Shown here: positions 24,912 through 34,169 of the stretch, piece after piece
Numbering within the stretch: the first letter of the stretch is position 1
Layout: each line of letters opens with the position of its first letter
NCBI RefSeq assembly: GCF_900143685.1
Contig: NZ_LT671675.1
Span: 1,171,985-1,235,984, forward strand
Reading direction: 5' to 3'
DNA length: 64,000 nt
Origin: Parolsenella massiliensis
GTDB lineage: Bacteria > Actinomycetota > Coriobacteriia > Coriobacteriales > Atopobiaceae
Notes under the pieces: model-generated
Database searches by the model: none
The model's input: only the letters and a program-made list of their open reading frames with translations
Told to the model about the DNA's origin: nothing
Translations under genes and position numbers: made by a program

Positions 24912-27900
24912 TCATTCGAAGTCGTAGCGGGTGACGACGGGCTGGCCGGACTCGTCGGCGAGCTCGACGCAGACGAAGGCGCAGGTGACGCGGCTCCATC
25001 CCTGACGGCGCAGGACGTAGGCGTAGAAGCGAGCCTGCATCTCGTGGCGCTCGCGGATCTGGCCGAGCGTGAGGCCGTGGTCGCCGGTCTTGTAGTCCAC
25101 GAGAAGCGCGGCCGCCCCCGCCCGTGGCAACGGCGCGTCGGTGGCGAGCAGGTCGATGGCGCCCTCGAGGTCATGTCCCAGCGGAGAGTCGACCCCGCAG
25201 AAGAACGGGACCTCGGCCCTCACGCACGCGTGCGACAGGGCCTCGGCGCGAATGTCACTGCCCTCCCAGCGCGCAAGCGCGGCGTCCAGGCGCGCGCGGT
25301 CGCGGCGCGTGACGCCGTAGGCCTTGGCCACGAGCGAGACGCAGGCGTCGTCCGGCGCGTGGCCCGTCTCGACCATATAGCGGGCGAGCTCGTGAAACGC
25401 GCTGCCCAGACAGGTGGCGCGGTCTGCGTCGTCGGCGTCGGCGGGCTCCCCGTCGTCGTCCTCGAGAATGACCGGCGCACGGCGCGGGCTCGGGGCGATG
25501 GGCTCCTCGCCCGCAGGCACGAGGCCCAGACGGGCGCGGTCTGCCTCTGGGAGCGGCAGGCACTCGGGCAGCTCGAGCATCTCGTCAAGCGACGAGGGTC
25601 CCTCCTCGGAAGCCAGGACGGCGTGGGCGCTCGAGTAGCTGAAGACGCCCTGGCGCGGGCGCCAGTTTCCAAGCGGCGCGTGCGTCTCGGCGTCGATGTC
25701 ATAGACGAGAAACGGCTCGCGGGCCGCCTCTCCCCCATCGCCCGCAGGTTCCGCGTCCGAGGAGGTCCCGAGCGTGCCGCCCGCGTCGACCTCGACCGAC
25801 CCGTCTGTCAGAAGCGTGGCGTCGACGCAGCGAACGAGGCCCGCGGCCCGCCCGCCGTACTCGAACGCGCCCTCGCCGGCGACGGGTCGCTCGCCAAACA
25901 CGGTAGCCGCGATCTGCTGCGTCATGGCCGGCGACAGCTCGCCGCCCTTCTTCTCGGTGGCGGAGAGGCAGCAGATGACGCACTCCCTCGCGCGCGTGAG
26001 CGCCACGTAGAGCAGGCGTCCGTCCTCGCGGGCCTCGGCCTCGGTGCGGGTCGTCTCCATGAGCGAGCGCCACTCGAGCGCGGTGTCGCAGTCCGCAGGG
26101 CCCGTGGGCGCGTCCTCGCCAAGATCTGGCACCTTGAGCCCGGCAGGGGCGAGCGACAGCAGCTCGCGCGAGCCGTCGCGCATGGACAGCAGGCGAGGCA
26201 CGGGATGGCTGACCTCCGAGCCGCAGCAGCCCACGACGGCCACGACGTCGAACTCCAGGCCCTTCGAGGCGTGGGCCGTCATGAGGCTCACGGCGTCGAG
26301 GCCCTCGCCGGACAGCGACGCCGGCCCCTCCTTGACGGCCTCGAGCCAGCGCGAGAACTCGTCGGCGGCGAGAATGGCATCGAGCGCGTGGGGCTCGGCG
26401 AGCTCGCGGACGTGGCGAACGGCGGCGAGCACGTTGGCGGCTACGGCGCGGCCGGAGACGCCCTGGCGCTCGAGGCGCGCGAGCCAGCCGGACTCGCGGA
26501 TGGCCATGAGCAGGACGTCTGCCACGGGCAGCTTGCCCACACGGTTCCAGGCACGCGTGATCACGCGGCGGGCGTGGAGCAGGCGCTCGGAGGGAGCGGC
26601 CGTCCCAAAGTCTGGGGCGTCCTCGCGGATGCCAACGTTGATGCGGCGCTTCGCCGGGGCGTCGAACACGTCCTGCGGACGGGTGGCGAGCATGAGCATG
26701 TCGTTGCCGTCGAGCTCGAACATCCCGCCCTCGAGCACGCCGAACAGGCCGCTCTTGGTGTCCTGCGGGCACGCCAGGCAGCGTAGCAGCGCCTCGACGA
26801 CGCGCACCTCTGCCGCCTGCGCGAACGTGGAGCCGCCCACGACGACACTCTCCAGCCCGCGCTCGCGCAGGGCCTCGATGTAGGCGGGCGCCTGCGTGAG
26901 GCTGCGCATGAGCACGGCCATGCGCCTGGGCTCAACTTCTGCGTCCTCGCGGATGCACGCGAGGCGGTCTGCCAGCTGCTCGGCCGCAAGCGCCGTGCGC
27001 GCCTCCTTGGGCACGGCGCGGGCGCCCAGCTTGTGGGCGCGCGTGAGCTCCACGACGACACGCGGGCAGCGCTGCTCGGGCCAGTCGCTCTTGCGGGCGG
27101 GGTCTGGGCGCAGGTCCATGAAGCGCGGCACGATGCCGGAGTCCCCGCAGGCACGGGCCACGAAGCGCAGGATGGCGTCGTCGCTCCTGAAGTTGTAGGC
27201 GAGCTCCACCGTGGCGGCTCTGCCCTGCTCGGCGGCGGCGCGCACCTCCTCTCCGCGGTCCTCGAACACGCTCACGTCGGCCCCGCGGAAGCCGTAGATG
27301 GCCTGTTGGGCGTCGCCCACGGTCGTGAGGTGGCACGCGCCCTCGCCCGAGAGGCTCTTGACCATGCCCACCTGCTGGGCGTTCGTGTCCTGGAACTCGT
27401 CGACCATGACGAGGCGGAACTTGTGGGAGTACTCCTCGGCGATGTCGGCATGCTCGCGGAAGGCTCGTCCCGTGAGCTGGAGCAAATCGTCGTTGTCGAG
27501 CACGCCCCGCTCGAGCTTGGCGGCCGAGTAGATCTCATCGATGCGTCGAGCGAGCTCCATGAGCGGGGCCGCCAGCGGCATGGCGCAGGCAAGCGCCACC
27601 TCGCCGCGAGCCTGCTCGAGGGCGGCCTTGGTCTCGGCCCAGAAGTCCTTCACGGCCTTGGCACGCCACTTCTTGCCGTCTGGCCCCTTGAGCCCATCAA
27701 GCAGCTCGCGGGCGGCATCGGCCGTGCGCTGGCCAGGCGGCAGCTGGGAGAACGCCTCGAGGCGCGCGAGCTCGCCGCGGCAGCGCGCAAGCTCGTCCTC
27801 ATGCTTGAGCTCGCAGGCGCACAGCGACTCGTAGGCACGCGTGAGCGCGGCCATGGGCGCCGAGACGTCAGCGCTCGCCTCCACGAAGGACAGCGAGTCG

Positions 27901-28535
27901 AGGCCCCGCTCGGCGGCGCCCGCCTTCGAGACGAGCGTGGCGAGAAGGCCGGGCACGCCATCGCGCCCCGATCCGTTGCCCGTGCCGTACTCGGCGTACA
28001 GGGCGTCAAGGCCAGCCGAGCCCTGCTGCTCGAGCAGGGCCTGCTCGGTGGCCTGTGCGCGCAGAAGCTGGGCCTCCTGCTCGCCGATCATCGAGAACTC
28101 CGGGTCAAGGCCCAGGTCGAGCGCATGGGCGCGCAGGATGCGGGCGCACATGTGGTGGATCGTGCTCACCCAGGCGGAGTCCACCTTGAGGGCCTCGTCC
28201 ACAAGCCCGGCCTGGCGAAGCGCGCCGCGCACGCGCTCCTTGATCTCGCCGGCGGCCTTCTCGGTGAACGTGATGACGAGCGCCTGGTCCAGGCTGTCGA
28301 GGAAGGGCCTGCCATCCTGCCCCGAGCCCGGGCACAGCGCCCACACGATGCGACGCGTGAGCGTGAACGTCTTGCCCGATCCGGCGCCGGCCGCCACGAA
28401 CACGGGACGGTCGAGCGTCGTCACGATGCGGCGCTGCTCGGGAAGCAGCCCCTTGAGCAGGGCCCCGACCTCGGGGGGCACCGAACCCTCGATTTCCTCG
28501 CGGCCAGCCGCCGCGTCCATCCTCGTCTCGCTCAT
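24912..28535 (-). CDS. addA: ATP-dependent helicase/nuclease, AddA type
   Basis: UvrD-type helicase fused to a nuclease, 1,207 residues; with AddB it resects DNA double-strand ends for RecA. Helicase motifs in order: AAGAGSGKTFT (Walker A), VDEFQDTN (Walker B), GDAQQAIYGFRG (III), YNFRSD (IV), TAHASKGLEFD (V) and VALTRARE (VI). The C-terminal RecB-like nuclease is intact: GAIDLLATD followed by LLVDYKTG. The ATG at 28535 overlaps the addB stop as ATGA (28532-28535), so the two are translationally coupled. Confidence 0.93.
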   Translation of the reverse strand: MSETRMDAAAGREEIEGSVPPEVGALLKGLLPEQRRIVTTLDRPVFVAAGAGSGKTFTLTRRIVWALCPGSGQDGRPFLDSLDQALVITFTEKAAGEIKERVRGALRQAGLVDEALKVDSAWVSTIHHMCARILRAHALDLGLDPEFSMIGEQEAQLLRAQATEQALLEQQGSAGLDALYAEYGTGNGSGRDGVPGLLATLVSKAGAAERGLDSLSFVEASADVSAPMAALTRAYESLCACELKHEDELARCRGELARLEAFSQLPPGQRTADAARELLDGLKGPDGKKWRAKAVKDFWAETKAALEQARGEVALACAMPLAAPLMELARRIDEIYSAAKLERGVLDNDDLLQLTGRAFREHADIAEEYSHKFRLVMVDEFQDTNAQQVGMVKSLSGEGACHLTTVGDAQQAIYGFRGADVSVFEDRGEEVRAAAEQGRAATVELAYNFRSDDAILRFVARACGDSGIVPRFMDLRPDPARKSDWPEQRCPRVVVELTRAHKLGARAVPKEARTALAAEQLADRLACIREDAEVEPRRMAVLMRSLTQAPAYIEALRERGLESVVVGGSTFAQAAEVRVVEALLRCLACPQDTKSGLFGVLEGGMFELDGNDMLMLATRPQDVFDAPAKRRINVGIREDAPDFGTAAPSERLLHARRVITRAWNRVGKLPVADVLLMAIRESGWLARLERQGVSGRAVAANVLAAVRHVRELAEPHALDAILAADEFSRWLEAVKEGPASLSGEGLDAVSLMTAHASKGLEFDVVAVVGCCGSEVSHPVPRLLSMRDGSRELLSLAPAGLKVPDLGEDAPTGPADCDTALEWRSLMETTRTEAEAREDGRLLYVALTRARECVICCLSATEKKGGELSPAMTQQIAATVFGERPVAGEGAFEYGGRAAGLVRCVDATLLTDGSVEVDAGGTLGTSSDAEPAGDGGEAAREPFLVYDIDAETHAPLGNWRPRQGVFSYSSAHAVLASEEGPSSLDEMLELPECLPLPEADRARLGLVPAGEEPIAPSPRRAPVILEDDDGEPADADDADRATCLGSAFHELARYMVETGHAPDDACVSLVAKAYGVTRRDRARLDAALARWEGSDIRAEALSHACVRAEVPFFCGVDSPLGHDLEGAIDLLATDAPLPRAGAAALLVDYKTGDHGLTLGQIRERHEMQARFYAYVLRRQGWSRVTCAFVCVELADESGQPVVTRYDFE

Positions 28536-31500
28536 GACTGCCTCCTCTCGCAATTGAGCACCGGACACCACGCACACGCCTTGGGCGAGGAGGGCCTTGC
28601 GTCCACCTCGCCGGCGAGCATGCGCTCGATGACGCCGGAGATTGCCTCCTCCGTGCGGTCGAGCAGCTCGTCGAACGTGCGCGCACCCGGCACGGGCACG
28701 CATACGCGCTCGATGCGCTTCTCGGACGCATCGGACCCGAGCACCGCGGAGGCGTCACGGGCCGTGAGGGCGCCCGCGATCTCGTGCACGCCCTTCGTGC
28801 CCAGGTAGACGGCACCCACGAGCTCCACGCCTGTGTCTCTCAGCAGCTCGCGCGCGATGCTCGCGTAGATGAGCGTCTGGACGCGACCGGGCAGCGCAAA
28901 GCCGGCCTCCCAGTCTGCCCCGTCACGCCCCAGCAGGGCGTACTCGTCGAACAGGCGGCTCTTGTGCTTGTAGTCGATGACGAGCGCGCGGCCCTCGGCG
29001 TCCACGTCGATGCGGTCGATGGTGCCCACGAAATCCGCGCCGGCATAGCTCGCGGGAAGCCCCGTGGAGCCGCCGAAGCGCCCCTCGAAAAGCCGCGGCT
29101 CAAAGCCGGTAAAGCGGCCCACCTCGTACTCGAGGGCCGTCTCGATGTCATGCTCCACCTCGGACAGGCGCCGGCGCTCGGAAGGGGTGTGCGGCACGAG
29201 CGCCTGCTTGTTGCGCGTGCTGCCCTCGAGCCGCTGGTGCGCGAGGTGCTCGGCGAAGCGCTCGTGCATGAGCTTCTTGGCACGCTCGAGCGTCTGCTCG
29301 TCCACGCGGGAGCCGGCAACGCGAATGGCCGGGTCGAACCAGAAGAGTCCCCCTTCCGGCGACTCGCCGCACTCCTGCCCCACGAGGCCCTGCTCGCGGG
29401 CCGCATCCAGGAACAGGTCTCGGTGCGTGAGCTCGAGCACGCGGTGGACGAAGGTCCCCACCTGCATGTTCGAGAACTCGGCGTCGCAGTCGTCGAGCCC
29501 CAGGCGGCGAAGCGTGAGCCACTTGTAGGGGCACTCGAGGTACGTCTCGACCTGCGAGGCGGACAACGACGGGCGCCTGTGGGGAAGCTCCTGCTGGCCG
29601 TCGCGAGGGACCACGACGAGCCTGCGCAGCGCAGGGTCAAGCTGACCCGCAGGCGCCGCAGCCGCCACGGCGCAAGGCTGCGGCGCCACGCCGGTAGCGG
29701 AGAGGTTCTCCTCGATGCGTCCCTCGTCCACGCGAGACTCCGGGAGCGAGACAAGCAGCGGCTTGCCGTCCTCACCGCACGCATAGCACGAGACGAGCTC
29801 CGAGAGCATGACAGCGGGAAACGTCTCGCTCGCGCTGGCGTCATGGCTAGGACGAACGAGCGAGAGGTGCTCGCGCGCCGCGGCGACGACCGAGGCAAAC
29901 GAGGCGCGAGCACGCGCCAGACCGTCTGCAGGCGCATCGATGCCGCAGTGCTCGAGCAGGCGGTCGAGCGCGGAGTCGGGCTCGGGAATGGATGAGGTGG
30001 CCGAATCCAGCCCGAGGTAGACCACCGCGTCTGCCGAGGCGGGCGCAAGAGAGGCCGCCGCGGAGGGCGCCATGATCTCCACGGTGCACGCCGAGCCTTC
30101 GCACACAAGCTCGGGACGGCACGTGACGCGAATGTGCTCGAGCGCCGTGCCGGCGAGCTTCACGAGCTCCTCGAGCGTGGCGCCCTCATCGGCCGAGACG
30201 CCGCAGGCACGAAGCGTGCGGCCGGCCTCGGCAAGCGCGCGCAGGGCGGCCTCGTCGAGCCGTGCGGCAAGGCACTCCTCGGCACTTGGCACTGGAGGCA
30301 TCGGCGCTTCCGCGCCGTCCGCGGCAGCCTTGGCCTCGGGCACGGGAACGGTGGCAAGGCGCGTGGCCGCAGCGGCGAAGTGGCCGCGCAGCAGCTCGCG
30401 CACGGCACCCGCCACCTGCGGAGACGTTGCCGAGTGGTTCTGCAGGACCCTCAGCACCTCGGCAGGCGTGAGGATGCGGTTGCCGCGCCAGGCAACGTCG
30501 CGGCGCCAGGCGCGCTCGGCACCCACGCCCGAGACGTCACGCAGCAGAAAGTCGGAGACCTCGCGTGGGGGCCACCAGGTCATGTCCGGCAACTCGGCGC
30601 CCGCCTCGGCCGGCCAGCTGGCAGCGAGGCGGTCGAGCGCGGCCACGCTCGAGGCAAGCCCCATGAAGCCGGCACCGGCGCGCGTCTCGCTCGCAGGACA
30701 GGTGAGCTGGGCGCGAACGGTGAGACCGTGCGCACGCAGCTTGGGCGCAAGATCGCGCCAGGCTGCCGCCACGTCTTGCGCCACCACGACGACGCGGCTC
30801 GCGCCACCACGGGCAAGCTCGCAGACGTGGCCGCAGACGGACTCGGCCACGGCGAGCGGGCCGGCGGGCTCGAGCAGGCTCACGGCACCAGCGGGCACAA
30901 GGCCCTCCTCGCCCGCGTCAAACAGGCTCGAGAGCAGCCCCTCGAGCTCGGGTGCACGCCCGAGCGGCGCAGCGACGTCCTCGAGAGTCATCTCAACCGG
31001 AATGTCGCGGGAGTCAGCCTCGCCCCCAAGGAGCTCGACCGCCGCGCGAGCGACGTCGCCGGCAGGCCCCTCAGGCGCTTGGCAGAAGAGCGCGCACTCC
31101 CCCGCCGTGGCATAGGCAAGCGCGAACTCGCGCGTGGCACGGGGCAGCTCTCCAAATCCGATGAGCACGCAGGGCGGCAGTGCCACGCCCTCCTCGGCCA
31201 TGAGGGCGGGCAGCTTGGCGGCCGCCTCGGCCGGCTCCACGAGCCCATGGCGCTCGAGCACGCGGGCGTAGCGCTCGAGCAGCTCGACCGCGCGCGACTC
31301 GCCGGCCGTGAGCACATCAGTGGCATGCTTGGGCATCCACGGAAGGCCCCTCTGCGCGGCCTCGCACAGCAGCTGCACCATGCCCGCGCCGGCATCGAGC
31401 GGAGCCAGCGTACCCTCGCGCGAGGCCTGCGCGAGCACGAGCTCCATGAGCACGGCACGCATCGGGTGCTTCACGAGTGTGCGGCCGTCCCCATAGAGCG

Positions 31501-31723
31501 CCCAGCGCAGCTCACACCAGGTGTTGATCGTGGCGCAGTCCACGCCCATCGACAGACCGCCTGCCTGATCAAGGGCGCGCTGCACCTCGAGCGACACGGA
31601 TAGGCTCGGCGCCAGCACGAGCGCGTTGGAGCCCTTGGCACGCACGAGCTCCTCGCGAAGCAGCTGCTCCACGCCCGCACCAACGCGCCGCTCGTCGCTC
31701 GTATGAAAGACGGTGAGTCCCAT
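28532..31723 (-). CDS. addB: PD-(D/E)XK nuclease, AddB type
   Basis: 1,063 residues, first gene of the addBA pair. The C-terminal RecB-like nuclease has SQVETYLECPYKW, a FVGTIDRIDVD stretch and LVIDYKHKS. The iron-sulfur cysteines are the early CPYKW cysteine plus three at the end, CAWCPVLNC. The N-terminal half is an inactivated UvrD-like scaffold; I see no GxxGxGKT Walker A where Firmicutes AddB has one. The start at 31723 is preceded by GGAGGAAC. Confidence 0.85.
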   Translation of the reverse strand: MGLTVFHTSDERRVGAGVEQLLREELVRAKGSNALVLAPSLSVSLEVQRALDQAGGLSMGVDCATINTWCELRWALYGDGRTLVKHPMRAVLMELVLAQASREGTLAPLDAGAGMVQLLCEAAQRGLPWMPKHATDVLTAGESRAVELLERYARVLERHGLVEPAEAAAKLPALMAEEGVALPPCVLIGFGELPRATREFALAYATAGECALFCQAPEGPAGDVARAAVELLGGEADSRDIPVEMTLEDVAAPLGRAPELEGLLSSLFDAGEEGLVPAGAVSLLEPAGPLAVAESVCGHVCELARGGASRVVVVAQDVAAAWRDLAPKLRAHGLTVRAQLTCPASETRAGAGFMGLASSVAALDRLAASWPAEAGAELPDMTWWPPREVSDFLLRDVSGVGAERAWRRDVAWRGNRILTPAEVLRVLQNHSATSPQVAGAVRELLRGHFAAAATRLATVPVPEAKAAADGAEAPMPPVPSAEECLAARLDEAALRALAEAGRTLRACGVSADEGATLEELVKLAGTALEHIRVTCRPELVCEGSACTVEIMAPSAAASLAPASADAVVYLGLDSATSSIPEPDSALDRLLEHCGIDAPADGLARARASFASVVAAAREHLSLVRPSHDASASETFPAVMLSELVSCYACGEDGKPLLVSLPESRVDEGRIEENLSATGVAPQPCAVAAAAPAGQLDPALRRLVVVPRDGQQELPHRRPSLSASQVETYLECPYKWLTLRRLGLDDCDAEFSNMQVGTFVHRVLELTHRDLFLDAAREQGLVGQECGESPEGGLFWFDPAIRVAGSRVDEQTLERAKKLMHERFAEHLAHQRLEGSTRNKQALVPHTPSERRRLSEVEHDIETALEYEVGRFTGFEPRLFEGRFGGSTGLPASYAGADFVGTIDRIDVDAEGRALVIDYKHKSRLFDEYALLGRDGADWEAGFALPGRVQTLIYASIARELLRDTGVELVGAVYLGTKGVHEIAGALTARDASAVLGSDASEKRIERVCVPVPGARTFDELLDRTEEAISGVIERMLAGEVDARPSSPKACAWCPVLNCERRQS

Positions 31724-31774
31724 GTTCCTCCACGGTCGAATTCAACTGCACCAATCCTACCGCGCCTTGCGGAC

Positions 31775-31813
31775 AAAAAGGGACCCGGCCACCCACGTGG
31801 GCGGTCGGGTCCC
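31775..31813 (-). terminator. Rho-independent terminator after the aldolase gene
   Basis: Read on the minus strand, GGGACCCGACCGCCC pairs with GGGTGGCCGGGTCCC around a tiny loop, followed by TTTTT (31775-31779). It separates the fucose island from addB. Confidence 0.85.
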
Positions 31814-31839
31814 AGCAAAGACCAGATGCGTTAGGTTCG

Positions 31840-32721
31840 CTACTCCGCGAGCAGCTCCGCGATGGCGGCCTCGTCGGCCTCGGTGGCCTGGACGGCCGGC
31901 TCGAAGATCTTCGTGGAGATGGGCAGGCCCTTGACCTTCACGGCAGCCTTGATGGCCGAGATGAACAGGTCGCAGACGTCATAGACGGCCATGAGCTTGG
32001 AGATACGCTCGGCGCACGCCACGGCGGTCGCGAAGTCGCCCTCCTCGTAGGCCGCGTGCATCTTGACAAACGTCTCGGGCTCCACGTTCGTGAGGCCGCA
32101 CAGCACGCCGTTGCCGCCGCTCACGCGGTTGACCAGGTAGTACTCGTCAAAGCCGGAGAACACGGTGAAGTCGGGGTTCACGGCACGTGCGGCGCGGATG
32201 ACCTTGCGCGTGTGGCTGATCGTGTCCACGGTATCCTTGATGCCGCAGATGTTGGGGTGCTTGGCGGCGAGGGAGGCCACGAGCTCGGGCGTGAGGTCGG
32301 TGCCGGTGCGCGCCGGGAAGTTGTAAAGGATCACGGGCAGCTTCGTGGCCTCGGCGATGCCGCCGAAGTAGTGCTCGGCCGTAGGCGCGCTCGGGCCAAA
32401 GTAGTACGGGGACACCGCGAGGACCGCGTCGGCGCCGGCATTCTCGGCGAATTTCGTGAACTCGATGACGTTGGCGTACGTCGTGTCGCCCACGCCGGCA
32501 AACACCTTCATGCGCTCACCAACGCGTTTGACGGCAAACTCGAGCGCGGCCTCCTTGTCGGCAAGCGAGACGCTGTAGAACTCGCCGATGCTGCCGAACA
32601 GCAAAACGCCGTTCACGCCGGCGTCGGCAAGGTGGTCGAGGTGCTTGCCCCAGAGGTCGTAGTCGATTTTGCCCTCATCGTCCGTAATGGTGATGGACGG
32701 GCAGAAGATGCCCTTGAACAT
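31840..32721 (-). CDS. DapA-family aldolase, probably 2-keto-3-deoxy-L-fuconate aldolase
   Basis: 293-residue TIM barrel of the dihydrodipicolinate synthase/N-acetylneuraminate lyase family. The Schiff-base lysine is in GIKDT and the catalytic tyrosine in ILYNFPA; SPYYFGPS is the usual preceding loop. Located at the end of an L-fucose cluster that otherwise lacks a cleavage enzyme, it most likely splits 2-keto-3-deoxy-L-fuconate into pyruvate and L-lactaldehyde, as proposed for the Campylobacter jejuni DapA homologue. The start at 32721 has only a weak AGAAAG site. A hairpin separates it from fucU, so its expression level may differ. Confidence 0.85.
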   Translation of the reverse strand: MFKGIFCPSITITDDEGKIDYDLWGKHLDHLADAGVNGVLLFGSIGEFYSVSLADKEAALEFAVKRVGERMKVFAGVGDTTYANVIEFTKFAENAGADAVLAVSPYYFGPSAPTAEHYFGGIAEATKLPVILYNFPARTGTDLTPELVASLAAKHPNICGIKDTVDTISHTRKVIRAARAVNPDFTVFSGFDEYYLVNRVSGGNGVLCGLTNVEPETFVKMHAAYEEGDFATAVACAERISKLMAVYDVCDLFISAIKAAVKVKGLPISTKIFEPAVQATEADEAAIAELLAE

Positions 32722-32787
32722 GACTTTCTCGCTTTCTGGGGACGGCCAGCTACAGGCTGTCCCCCATTTGTTTCCCTTTGACGCAAC

Positions 32788-32819
32788 ATGGGACCGGCCG
32801 CAAGCGCGCCGGTCCCATG
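32788..32819. promoter_or_regulatory. 12-bp hairpin between fucU and the aldolase gene
   Basis: CATGGGACCGGC (32788-32799) pairs exactly with GCCGGTCCCATG (32808-32819). No T-run follows on the minus strand, so it may stabilise or attenuate the transcript rather than end it. A related GGGGACgGcC...GGCTGTCCCC repeat lies just beyond (around 32736-32765). Confidence 0.6.
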
Positions 32820-32835
32820 GGCAATGCGAACGAAG

Positions 32836-33291
32836 CTAGTCGATCTGCTCGTTCTCGTATACGACGCCCTTCTGCAGGATGACGTTAGCATACTGGGCGC
32901 GCTCGCTCGTGGCGATCACGACGTAGGCCTTCTTGGCCTCGTCGTAGAACGGGAAGCGGTCGATGGTACCGATGACGTCGGCGCCGCGGTCGTCCACCTC
33001 GGAGACGAGCTGCTTGTACGTGTCCCAGATCGGGGTCTCGCAGTCGTCCCCCGGCACGACGTCCATGAGCGTGACGGGCTTCTCGACGTACTGGTCGAGC
33101 GGGACGAGCTTGAGGATGGCCTTGAGGATCTCGGGCACGCCGTGGCCGTCGCAGCGGACGAGCCTGCAGTCCTTGGCGATGGAGGCCGCCGGGAAGTTGC
33201 CGTCGGCGATAACGAGCGTGTCGCCGTGGCCCATCTCGCACAGAATCGAGAGGAGCTCGGGCGGAAGCACCGGAGAGATACCCTTGAGCAT
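32836..33291 (-). CDS. fucU: L-fucose mutarotase (RbsD/FucU family)
   Basis: 151 residues. The N-terminus MLKGISPVLPPELLSILCEM with GHGD and ADGNFPA is the FucU signature, distinguishing it from RbsD by length. It interconverts alpha and beta L-fucose so that the dehydrogenase receives its preferred anomer. The ATG at 33291 has AAGGGAG upstream; the frame extends further but without a site. It lies in the operon between the lactonase and aldolase genes. Confidence 0.92.
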   Translation of the reverse strand: MLKGISPVLPPELLSILCEMGHGDTLVIADGNFPAASIAKDCRLVRCDGHGVPEILKAILKLVPLDQYVEKPVTLMDVVPGDDCETPIWDTYKQLVSEVDDRGADVIGTIDRFPFYDEAKKAYVVIATSERAQYANVILQKGVVYENEQID

Positions 33292-33366
33292 GATGCACTC
33301 CCTTAATTTGATGGGACCGATGGAGCGGCCCGCGCGCCGCCTGGACGCGCGGGACAACTTCAGACG

Positions 33367-34164
33367 TTAGAGCGTAAGGCCATACGCGCGGACGGCGTTG
33401 TTCATGAAGAAATCCTCGTCGTCGCCAAAGGCGTCGCGCAGCGTCTGGAAGTGCTCGTCGAAGGAGCTGTAGAGCTTCACGACGGGCCAGTTGGACGCGT
33501 ACAGGAGCTTCTTGGGGTCGAACGTGTCGCGCGTGAACTTGAGCAGCTCGGAGACGAACTGCTTGTCGGCCGTCGGGAAGCCCGAGACCTTCACGTACAG
33601 GTTCGGCAGGGTCGCGAACTTCTTCATGACCGCACACCACTCCGGAGTAAGCGCCTCGACGTTGCCGAGGTGGTTCAGGATCACGGTCTCCTCGGGAGCC
33701 TGGGCGAACGCCTCGTAGGCGTCCTCGAGCTCGTTCACGCGGTTGCAGGACTCGAAGGGCAGGCCCTTCTTGGCCAGCGTGTGAAGGCCCTCGATGAAGC
33801 TCGGCTCAAGGCAACGTCCCTTGGGCTCGGAGTCGATGTGGAGCGGCTCACGGATGCCGGCGGCAAACGCGGGGACGCGCATCCACGGAGAGACGTCGCT
33901 GCGAAGCATGCAGGCGAGCATCTTGGAGTGAGCGGCCTTGAGGTCGTAGGCGATCTTGTCCTCGGACTCGTGGTCGGCGCAGTCAACCTCGACGTACACG
34001 CCGCCAACGAACTCGACGCCGGCCTGGCGGGCGTACTCGGCCTCGAGGTCCTCCACCTTGTAAGTGTGCGTGATGGTGCCGTCGGTGCCGTCGAGCCAGG
34101 GAAGGCTCTGCGTATCGAGGTTCCACACGTGGAAGTGAGAATCGACAACCTTGAGATCAGACAT
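33367..34164 (-). CDS. Amidohydrolase_2 family, probable L-fuconolactonase
   Basis: 265-residue COG3618-type metal hydrolase: DSHFHVWN at the N-terminus (HxH), a central ILNHLGN histidine and a C-terminal YASNWPV. In many relatives the last motif is GSDWPV with a catalytic Asp; here it is Asn. By context it opens L-fucono-lactone to L-fuconate, as shown for related enzymes in Burkholderia. The ATG at 34164 lies five bases after the fucP stop, with GGAGGAG inside the end of fucP, so translation is coupled. Confidence 0.85.
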   Translation of the reverse strand: MSDLKVVDSHFHVWNLDTQSLPWLDGTDGTITHTYKVEDLEAEYARQAGVEFVGGVYVEVDCADHESEDKIAYDLKAAHSKMLACMLRSDVSPWMRVPAFAAGIREPLHIDSEPKGRCLEPSFIEGLHTLAKKGLPFESCNRVNELEDAYEAFAQAPEETVILNHLGNVEALTPEWCAVMKKFATLPNLYVKVSGFPTADKQFVSELLKFTRDTFDPKKLLYASNWPVVKLYSSFDEHFQTLRDAFGDDEDFFMNNAVRAYGLTL

Positions 34165-34169
34165 GGTGG

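Noticed and set aside
31840-32721. Lysine-pathway dapA
   Set aside because: Family and catalytic residues fit, but the gene lies in a fucose cluster with no lysine genes; a keto-deoxy-sugar-acid aldolase explains the context better.
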